This document shows positions 4,495 to 8,959 of a stretch of 8,959 nucleotides of DNA, piece after piece. The stretch's first letter is position 1; every line of letters begins with the position of its first letter. A model generated the notes under the pieces. That model saw nothing but the letters and a program-made list of their open reading frames with translations, ran no database searches and was not told the origin of the DNA. Source of the stretch: an uncultured Succinivibrio sp. (GTDB lineage: Bacteria > Pseudomonadota > Gammaproteobacteria > Enterobacterales > Succinivibrionaceae); contig CAAECI010000028.1 in NCBI GenBank assembly GCA_900754255.1, forward strand, positions 1-8,959. The letters run 5' to 3'. The translations under genes were made by a program, and so were the position numbers.

Positions 4495-5685
4495 ATGTTC
4501 TTTGACCGTATTGAAGCAGCTCCAGCAGATCCTATTTTGGGTATTTCCGAAGCTTTTAAGAAAGATCCGCGTACCGATAAAATTAATTTGAGCGTCGGCG
4601 TTTATAAAAACGAGCAGGGTGATACGGCGATCTTAAAATGCGTTAAGCAGGCTGAAAAGATCTTGCTTGAGAAGGAAACCACCAAATCCTATCTGCCCAT
4701 AAGCGGGTTGCCTGAGTACGGACGTGCCGCACGTGAGCTTATTTTCGGCAAGGGACATGAGTATGTGGACGGAGGCAAGGCCGTAAGCGTACATTGCCCC
4801 GGCGGTACCGGTGCTTTGCGTATAGGCGCCGATTTTCTGCATCAGCAGAATGTGACAGCTACCGTTTGGATTTCAGATCCTACTTGGGCTAACCACTATC
4901 AGATTGCAACCTCAGCCGGTTTGAAGTTCGAGCGTTATCCTTACTATGATCGCGTTAATCACTCACTGGCCTTTGAGCGCATGATGGATACCCTGTCTCA
5001 GGCAAAGGAAGGGGATGCCGTTTTATTACATGCCTGCTGTCATAATCCTACCGGCATCGATCCTACTAAGGAGCAGTGGGAAACCATCGCTAAGTTCTTA
5101 GCTGAGAAAAAGCTTCTGCCCATGATTGATTTTGCCTATCAGGGCTTTGGTCATGGCATCGAGGAGGATGCTCAGGGTCTGCGCATCATTGCCTCGCACT
5201 GTAAGGAGCTGTTGATTGCCTCCTCCTTCTCCAAGAATTTCGGTCTTTATAATGAGCGCGTGGGCGTCTTAACCGTTGTGTGCAATGATGTCGAAAGCGC
5301 CGATAAGGTGTTCTCACAGCTTAAGATCGCCGTACGAACTGCCATTTCGAACCCTCCGGCTCACGGTGAAAAGATCGTTACTACCGTGCTCGGCGATCCT
5401 GCCCTAAGAGCACAGTGGGAGCAGGAGCTTGCCGAGATGCGTGATCGCATTTTGGAAATGCGCAAGCTGCTTGTTGAGAAGCTCAATGCCGCAGGTGCCG
5501 GTGATTATTCGTTCATAGCCGAGCAAAACGGTATGTTCTCCTTCTCCGGACTTGATAAGGATCAGGTGGAGCGCCTGAAGAAGGAATTCGGTATTTATAT
5601 CGTAGGCTCGGGACGTATTTGCGTAGCCGGCATCAACCACGGCAATATCGATCGTTTGGTTGAGGCCTTGACGGCTTTAAACTGA
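4495..5685 (+). CDS. aspC: Aspartate/aromatic aminotransferase (AspC/TyrB family)
   Basis: This 396-residue PLP-dependent class I aminotransferase, the same length as E. coli AspC, interconverts aspartate + 2-oxoglutarate and oxaloacetate + glutamate in the cytoplasm. Visible active-site residues include Asn184 (CCHNPTGIDP), Asp212 and Tyr215 (DFAYQGF), Schiff-base Lys247 in SFSKNFGLYNERVG, and Arg255. Arg281 (AVRTAISNPPAHG) and Arg374 (GSGRICVAG) would be the two substrate-carboxylate arginines. The KNFGLYNERVG and SNPPAHG strings match AspC more than TyrB. SDPTW and the Cys of GRICVAG are TyrB-like, so aromatic amino acids may also be substrates. AAGGTGA precedes the ATG at 4495. Another ATG at 4491 opens a 4-codon frame (MNVL) that ends inside the gene at 4503-4505. 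The gene has its own terminator, so it looks monocistronic. Confidence 0.95.
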   Translation: MFFDRIEAAPADPILGISEAFKKDPRTDKINLSVGVYKNEQGDTAILKCVKQAEKILLEKETTKSYLPISGLPEYGRAARELIFGKGHEYVDGGKAVSVHCPGGTGALRIGADFLHQQNVTATVWISDPTWANHYQIATSAGLKFERYPYYDRVNHSLAFERMMDTLSQAKEGDAVLLHACCHNPTGIDPTKEQWETIAKFLAEKKLLPMIDFAYQGFGHGIEEDAQGLRIIASHCKELLIASSFSKNFGLYNERVGVLTVVCNDVESADKVFSQLKIAVRTAISNPPAHGEKIVTTVLGDPALRAQWEQELAEMRDRILEMRKLLVEKLNAAGAGDYSFIAEQNGMFSFSGLDKDQVERLKKEFGIYIVGSGRICVAGINHGNIDRLVEALTALN

Positions 5686-5706
5686 TTTTTTGAATTGATT
5701 TGAAAG

Positions 5707-5736
5707 AAGCTCCTCAAAAAAAGAGGGGCTTTTTTT
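5707..5736 (+). terminator. Intrinsic terminator of aspC
   Basis: AAGCTCCTC (5707-5715) pairs with GAGGGGCTT (5723-5731), with one T-G wobble, around a loop of seven A. A T-run follows to 5736. It lies about 20 bases past the aspC stop codon. Confidence 0.92.
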
Positions 5737-5910
5737 GAGAAAATTAATCGTAGTTTCGTCAGGCTTGATCTTTATTGAGTCTCAGCTCTTCTTTTAAATC
5801 CAGAAAGTATTACTCCTTTCATTCCGTTATCTTGGCGAATTTAAAGCAGTTTATTCCTCGTATCTTCGTTTTACCTCATCGCAGCTATCACTTTAATTTT
5901 TTGATCTGGA

Positions 5911-5934
5911 ATTGAAAAAACAATTGCTTTCAAT
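5911..5934. repeat. Inverted repeat upstream of the DUF2333/ABC exporter operon
   Basis: ATTGAAA (5911-5917) and TTTCAAT (5928-5934) are perfect 7-bp arms separated by 10 bases. They sit about 9 bases upstream of the candidate -35 element at 5943. A protein-binding dyad is possible, but AT-rich arms of this length can arise by chance. The rest of the roughly 250 bases between the aspC terminator and the next gene contains no supported coding region on either strand. Confidence 0.25.
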
Positions 5935-5942
5935 ATGTTTCA

Positions 5943-5971
5943 TTGATTAAAGGCTTGACGTCGGATATGCT
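5943..5971 (+). promoter_or_regulatory. Candidate sigma-70 promoter of the DUF2333/ABC exporter operon
   Basis: TTGATT (5943-5948) and TATGCT (5966-5971) are 17 bases apart and each match the consensus at 4 of 6 positions. Transcription would start near 5978. That would leave almost no leader for a TTG start at 5989 and fits the ATG at 6010 better. TTGACG at 5955-5960 is a better -35 by itself but has no -10 at the right distance. Confidence 0.35.
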
Positions 5972-6009
5972 TTATTAGGTAAGCGTTCTTGGAAAATGCA
6001 GGCCCTAAA

Positions 6010-6924
6010 ATGATAAAAGTAAAGCTCAATTTTTTTAAATATGCTGCTGTAGCTATAGTCGGATGGTATGTACTTTATCTTTTGGCGGTAGGATTGATTT
6101 CCTCCCCCTCAGGCGATCCCTATAAGCCTCAGGCTTTAACCTCCGAAAATACCGATGCCGACAGGGCCGCCGTGCTTGCCGAGGGTGTGGTTCATGCTTT
6201 GCAGGATACCCTCGATTCATCCTTCGGTTGGATAAATAATGATCTCTTTTTTGTGCCGCAGCTTCTTGATAATACGCCTGCCTATCAGCGCGGAGTAATC
6301 TATGCGACGCGTCCTGCCTCAGACATCATGGCCAAAACCGCAGCTCGCTTCGGCCGTACGGATACCATTGATAAGCGCCTTGCCGATGCAACCTCAAGAT
6401 TTTTTACTTATTCAGAAAAGGTTTGGGGCTTTTGGTTCATTTACGATTGTGAGGGTAAATACAAGGCCGGCATACAAAATTGGCGCGCATGGGCCCAAAG
6501 CGTGGGATCAAATGCTAATAATGCCGGGGTCTACAATTTAAAATCGGATGACGTGTACGAGATCCTGAAATATTGTGCCAACATGATCGACTATGCCACG
6601 GGGATCCTAAACAATGTCAAGATGAGCCATTTCGATACCGATGACAATGTGTATTACACCAAGGGCATTTGCTCGGTCGTAGCCAATGTAATGCGATCCG
6701 TTTTGGCTGTTGACTCCTCTGTTGCCGAAAGAGGCGGACAGGAAAACGTGGAGGAGGCTTTGCGTCGTTTTAACTATATCGAGGATTTTAATCCTCTCTA
6801 TGTGGTAGCAGGCGGTAGCGATCGCGGCGATGCTATGTTGCCAAATCATGTAGCCGCTCTGGCCCGTCATATCGATGTTGCAGGGCAGCGCATCAATGAC
6901 ATGATGGCGGCTATGGAAAAATAA
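6010..6924 (+). CDS. DUF2333 family membrane-anchored protein
   Basis: About 304 residues with a short basic N-terminus, one hydrophobic anchor (about 9-30, AAVAIVGWYVLYLLAVGLI) and a soluble remainder predicted to lie in the periplasm. Landmarks shared with proteobacterial DUF2333 proteins (PF10095), as I remember them, are a G(W/Y)xxND stretch followed by LLDNxPxYxxGV (about 65-90) and a later (D/I)DNVYYTKG...V...V.RSVLAVD block (about 210-235). Function is unknown for the family. The frame can be extended to a TTG at 5989 (7 more residues, with AGGTAAG upstream). I prefer the ATG at 6010, which has CAGG 7 bases before it and fits the candidate promoter. The TAA stop shares its last base with the ATG of the ABC exporter (TAATG, 6922-6926), so the two are almost certainly co-translated and may act together. 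Confidence 0.78.
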   Translation: MIKVKLNFFKYAAVAIVGWYVLYLLAVGLISSPSGDPYKPQALTSENTDADRAAVLAEGVVHALQDTLDSSFGWINNDLFFVPQLLDNTPAYQRGVIYATRPASDIMAKTAARFGRTDTIDKRLADATSRFFTYSEKVWGFWFIYDCEGKYKAGIQNWRAWAQSVGSNANNAGVYNLKSDDVYEILKYCANMIDYATGILNNVKMSHFDTDDNVYYTKGICSVVANVMRSVLAVDSSVAERGGQENVEEALRRFNYIEDFNPLYVVAGGSDRGDAMLPNHVAALARHIDVAGQRINDMMAAMEK

Positions 6925-8759
6925 TGGAAAAGATTTGGCACTGGTTTGAATCGCTGGTGCCCCCTTTCCCGGCTGAGGAAAAGGGTGAGCCTCCTGACGG
7001 TTTTTTCCGTTTCATTCTTTTTTATACCGAGGGACTGTGGAAGTTCCTTATCATAATTGCCTTGCTCAATGCCATGCTGGCAGCGGGGGAGGCTCTCTTT
7101 TTTATGTGTATGGGGAATATAGTCGACTGGACCACAGATACTTCCCCCTCGATCTTTCTTGACACCTATGCCGGCAAGCTGGTGATCATGTTGCTCATAG
7201 CCGGTGTGTTTCTCCCCCTGGCTACTATATTTCACTCCTTACTCCTGCATCAAACTATTTCCGGAAACTATCCCATGCAGGTAAGATGGCGTACGCACCG
7301 TCACATGCTCGGCCAGTCGCTTTCTTTTTTTGCCGACGAGTTTGCAGGACGCGTAGCCAATAAGATCATGCAAACGGCCATGGCGGTCAGAACGTCGGTT
7401 TTAAAGCTCATTGACGTAGCCGTACATATGGCCGTCTACATCTGTATGATGCTGTGGATGCTGTCTTTGGCTGATTTTTATCTGGTACTTCCCTTAATTG
7501 CCTGGCTCATTCTATATGCCTTTTCCATCTATTTCTTTGTACCGCGTTTAAGACATGCTGCGGCGGCTCAATCCGACAAGAGATCGGACATGGTGGGGCG
7601 TATTGTTGACAGCTATGTCAATATTCCCACGGTCAAGCTGTTCGGGGGAAAGGGACGCGAGGCGCGTTATGCCCGCTCCTCCATGGAAAGTTTTCTAAAA
7701 AGTGAATATCGCGCCATGCGTCTTTTGACCATGTTCGACGTCAGCGTGCAGCTTATGAACTATACATTGATCATAGTGCTCACGGTTTTGTCGCTTATGC
7801 TGTGGACTACAGGCTATGTTTCCTCGGGCAGCATCGCCATTACCATTGCCATTGCCATTCGTGTAATCAATATGTCTCGGTGGATGATGTGGGAGGTTTC
7901 GGCAATCTTTGAAAACATAGGCATGGTATATGACGGTATGAAGACCCTGACCAAACCCGTTACTATTAAGGATCCTAAAAAGCCCTGCGTAGAAACTCCC
8001 AAGGGCGGGATCATAGAATTCTCCCACGTAGCCTTTGCTTATAAGGGAATAAAAAAGATCTATGAGGATCTTAATTTACGTATTAAGCCCGGAGAAAAGA
8101 TCGGTATCGTCGGTCCCTCGGGGGCAGGTAAAACCACGCTGGTACATCTTTTATTGCGTTTTTATGATGTGACGTCGGGAACTATCACCTTAAACGGAGT
8201 GGATATACGAGAATTCAAGCAGGATGAATATCGCGATCTCTTTGCCATGGTTTCGCAGGATCCGGCCTTGATGCATCGTACTGTGGGGGAGAATATTTGC
8301 TACGGCTCAGAGCTTGACCATCATGAGATGGAAAAAGCAGCCGAACTTACCGATTCACTTTCATTCATTGAAAATCTTTCCGATTATCGCGGCGGTCACG
8401 GCTTTGATACCTTGGTAGGTGAGAGAGGAGTAAGACTCTCAGGCGGTCAGCGTCAGCGTATTGCGCTTGCAAGGGTGATCATGAAAAATGCTCCTTTCCT
8501 CATTTTGGATGAAGCAACCTCTGCTCTTGACTCCGAATGCGAAGCGGTGATCCAGGAAAATATGTCCAAGATCACAGAGGGGCGAACTGTCATTGCCATA
8601 GCTCATCGTCTGTCCACCCTTTCACTTATGGATAGGATCATAGTGGTAGACGGAGGTCGTATCGTGGAAAGCGGTACGCAGAAGGAATTGCTCTCCGATC
8701 CGAACTCCATGTTTTCAAGACTTTGGCATCGTCAGTCACAGGGCTTTTTGGGCAACTGA
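6924..8759 (+). CDS. ABCB-type ABC exporter, fused membrane and ATPase domains
   Basis: This 611-residue half-transporter, presumably a homodimer in the inner membrane, resembles the MsbA/multidrug exporter class. Residues 1-37 form a cytoplasmic lead rich in Pro/Glu (PPFPAEEKGEPP). Six membrane helices are expected near 40-63, 85-108, 163-183, 186-206, 275-294 and 300-318. The ATPase domain begins near 363. It has Walker A GPSGAGKTT (397-405), Q-loop Gln445, signature LSGGQRQR from 505, Walker B FLILDE (525-530) with catalytic Glu530, D-loop SALD (533-536) and switch His561. All are intact, so it should be active. The substrate (lipid, drug or peptide) cannot be told; there is no peptidase domain and no adjacent periplasmic adaptor of HlyD type. 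Start: ATG overlapping the DUF2333 stop by one base, with only a weak ribosome binding site, suggesting coupling. No plus-strand terminator with a T-run follows. Confidence 0.93.
   Translation: MEKIWHWFESLVPPFPAEEKGEPPDGFFRFILFYTEGLWKFLIIIALLNAMLAAGEALFFMCMGNIVDWTTDTSPSIFLDTYAGKLVIMLLIAGVFLPLATIFHSLLLHQTISGNYPMQVRWRTHRHMLGQSLSFFADEFAGRVANKIMQTAMAVRTSVLKLIDVAVHMAVYICMMLWMLSLADFYLVLPLIAWLILYAFSIYFFVPRLRHAAAAQSDKRSDMVGRIVDSYVNIPTVKLFGGKGREARYARSSMESFLKSEYRAMRLLTMFDVSVQLMNYTLIIVLTVLSLMLWTTGYVSSGSIAITIAIAIRVINMSRWMMWEVSAIFENIGMVYDGMKTLTKPVTIKDPKKPCVETPKGGIIEFSHVAFAYKGIKKIYEDLNLRIKPGEKIGIVGPSGAGKTTLVHLLLRFYDVTSGTITLNGVDIREFKQDEYRDLFAMVSQDPALMHRTVGENICYGSELDHHEMEKAAELTDSLSFIENLSDYRGGHGFDTLVGERGVRLSGGQRQRIALARVIMKNAPFLILDEATSALDSECEAVIQENMSKITEGRTVIAIAHRLSTLSLMDRIIVVDGGRIVESGTQKELLSDPNSMFSRLWHRQSQGFLGN
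7836..7859 (+). repeat. In-frame hexanucleotide repeat inside the exporter gene
   Basis: Four consecutive units of (G/A)CCATT encode an alternating Ala/Thr-Ile run within the sixth predicted membrane helix. Gain or loss of a unit would keep the reading frame and change the helix by two residues. It is short and may simply reflect codon choice. Confidence 0.5.
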
Positions 8760-8803
8760 GGCAGTGCTTCTCTTCAAAAAAATTTTGAAAAATTGAGTCG
8801 TAT

Positions 8804-8823
8804 AAAACGGCTTATCTAAGCCG
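8804..8823 (-). terminator. Possible minus-strand terminator
   Basis: CGGCTT (8808-8813) and AAGCCG (8818-8823) form a perfect 6-bp stem with an ATCT loop. The adjacent AAAA (8804-8807) would be a U-run only on the minus strand (TTTTAT). It could end leftward transcription from a gene beyond the right edge. As a plus-strand hairpin it may stabilise the 3' end of the exporter message without terminating it. Confidence 0.35.
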
Positions 8824-8825
8824 GC

Positions 8826-8841
8826 TGTGAGAAATATCACA
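8826..8841. promoter_or_regulatory. CRP (cAMP receptor protein)-type binding site
   Basis: TGTGAGAAATATCACA contains both consensus half-sites TGTGA and TCACA with the exact 6-base spacer, and the dyad extends one more base on each side (C...G). Its centre lies about 84 bases upstream of the start expected from the promoter at 8884-8911, close to the -82.5 position used at some class I CRP-activated promoters. It does not match the FNR consensus. Confidence 0.65.
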
Positions 8842-8865
8842 GCAATTTCTATCAAATTGGGGTAA

Positions 8866-8911
8866 AGAAAACGTAAAAAAATGTTGACAGTCACCAATAA
8901 GGGTCTATAAT
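8866..8911 (+). promoter_or_regulatory. Consensus sigma-70 promoter with UP-like element
   Basis: TTGACA (8884-8889) and TATAAT (8906-8911) are both perfect consensus hexamers with a 16-base spacer. The preceding A-rich stretch (about 8866-8882, AAAGAAAACGTAAAAAAATG) resembles an UP element. A 16-base spacer and a TATAATGC discriminator resemble rRNA P1 and tRNA promoters of enterobacteria. It directs transcription out of the right edge, so the gene it serves is not in the window. Confidence 0.85.
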
Positions 8912-8917
8912 GCATCC

Positions 8918-8959
8918 TCGTTGTCGCGAGACAGCCTCTTAGCTGAACGGTAAGAGAAA
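8918..8959 (+). other. Start of a structured leader or small RNA (continues past window)
   Basis: The first 40 or so transcribed bases can form TGTC-GCGA-GACA (8922-8933), a 4-bp stem closed by a GNRA-type tetraloop. CTCTTA (8936-8941) paired with TAAGAG (8951-8956) around a 9-base loop comes next. No start codon with a ribosome binding site, tRNA start or rRNA boxA is recognisable before the edge. It may be a stable-RNA leader, a small RNA or a long 5' untranslated region. Confidence 0.35.

Noticed and set aside
4633..5640. Minus-strand open frames inside aspC
   Set aside because: They are antisense to a full-length, conserved aminotransferase gene and have no recognisable motif.
5737..5988. 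Possible small gene on either strand in the gap after aspC
   Set aside because: Only very short frames exist (for example about 15 codons on the minus strand) and stops are frequent.
6302..8027. Several further open frames within the DUF2333 and exporter genes
   Set aside because: These include a plus-strand frame at 6302-6541 and minus-strand frames to 8027. All are in alternative frames of well-supported genes. The Gly-Asn run in one of them is just the antisense of the hexanucleotide repeat.
8934..8959. Start of a tRNA at the right edge
   Set aside because: AGCTGAACGGTAAGAG looks faintly like a D-arm, but the spacing and the stem do not fit a tRNA 5' half; the promoter could still serve a tRNA or rRNA further on.

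Overview
The window looks like an ordinary chromosomal segment of a gammaproteobacterium. The aspartate aminotransferase, the YbaK protein and the glutamine-type ABC transporter all resemble their enterobacterial counterparts. There is a DUF2333 protein, and the signals include a perfect CRP-type half-site pair, a FliA/sigma-28-like promoter and consensus sigma-70 elements. Base composition is moderate by eye, with AT-rich intergenic regions. A rumen or gut lineage such as the Succinivibrionaceae (Aeromonadales) is my best guess, but it is an impression, not something the sequence proves.

Layout. Bases 1-131 carry only the 3' end of an unidentified plus-strand gene, followed by a gene-poor stretch with a plus-strand terminator-like hairpin. 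Three genes on the minus strand follow: ybaK (370-846, editing of mischarged Cys-tRNAPro), a 71-residue protein resembling the YjfB-type putative motility family (943-1158), and a HAD-family phosphatase (1209-1823). The small motility-like gene is its own unit. A good sigma-28 promoter overlaps the end of the HAD gene, and a strong terminator separates the unit from ybaK.

A divergent intergenic region with a dyad operator-like element leads to a plus-strand polar amino-acid ABC importer: binding protein (2108-2854), permease (2925-3593) and ATPase (3593-4339). An attenuator-like terminator after the binding-protein gene probably keeps permease and ATPase levels below that of the binding protein. 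A second terminator closes the operon. The monocistronic aspC-type aminotransferase gene (4495-5685) follows with its own promoter and terminator. Import of an amino acid and transamination of aspartate/glutamate may be linked metabolically, but they are separate transcription units.

After about 250 bases without a gene comes a two-gene operon: a DUF2333 membrane-anchored protein (6010-6924) whose stop codon overlaps the start of an ABCB-type exporter (6924-8759). The last 200 bases hold a minus-strand terminator-like hairpin, a perfect CRP-type site, an AT-rich UP-like element and a full-consensus sigma-70 promoter. That promoter fires out of the window into an RNA whose first bases can fold into two hairpins.

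I see no CRISPR array, mobile element, toxin-antitoxin pair or defence system. The points most worth a second look are the sigma-28-driven YjfB-like gene, the coupled DUF2333/ABC exporter pair, and the CRP-plus-consensus promoter at the right edge.
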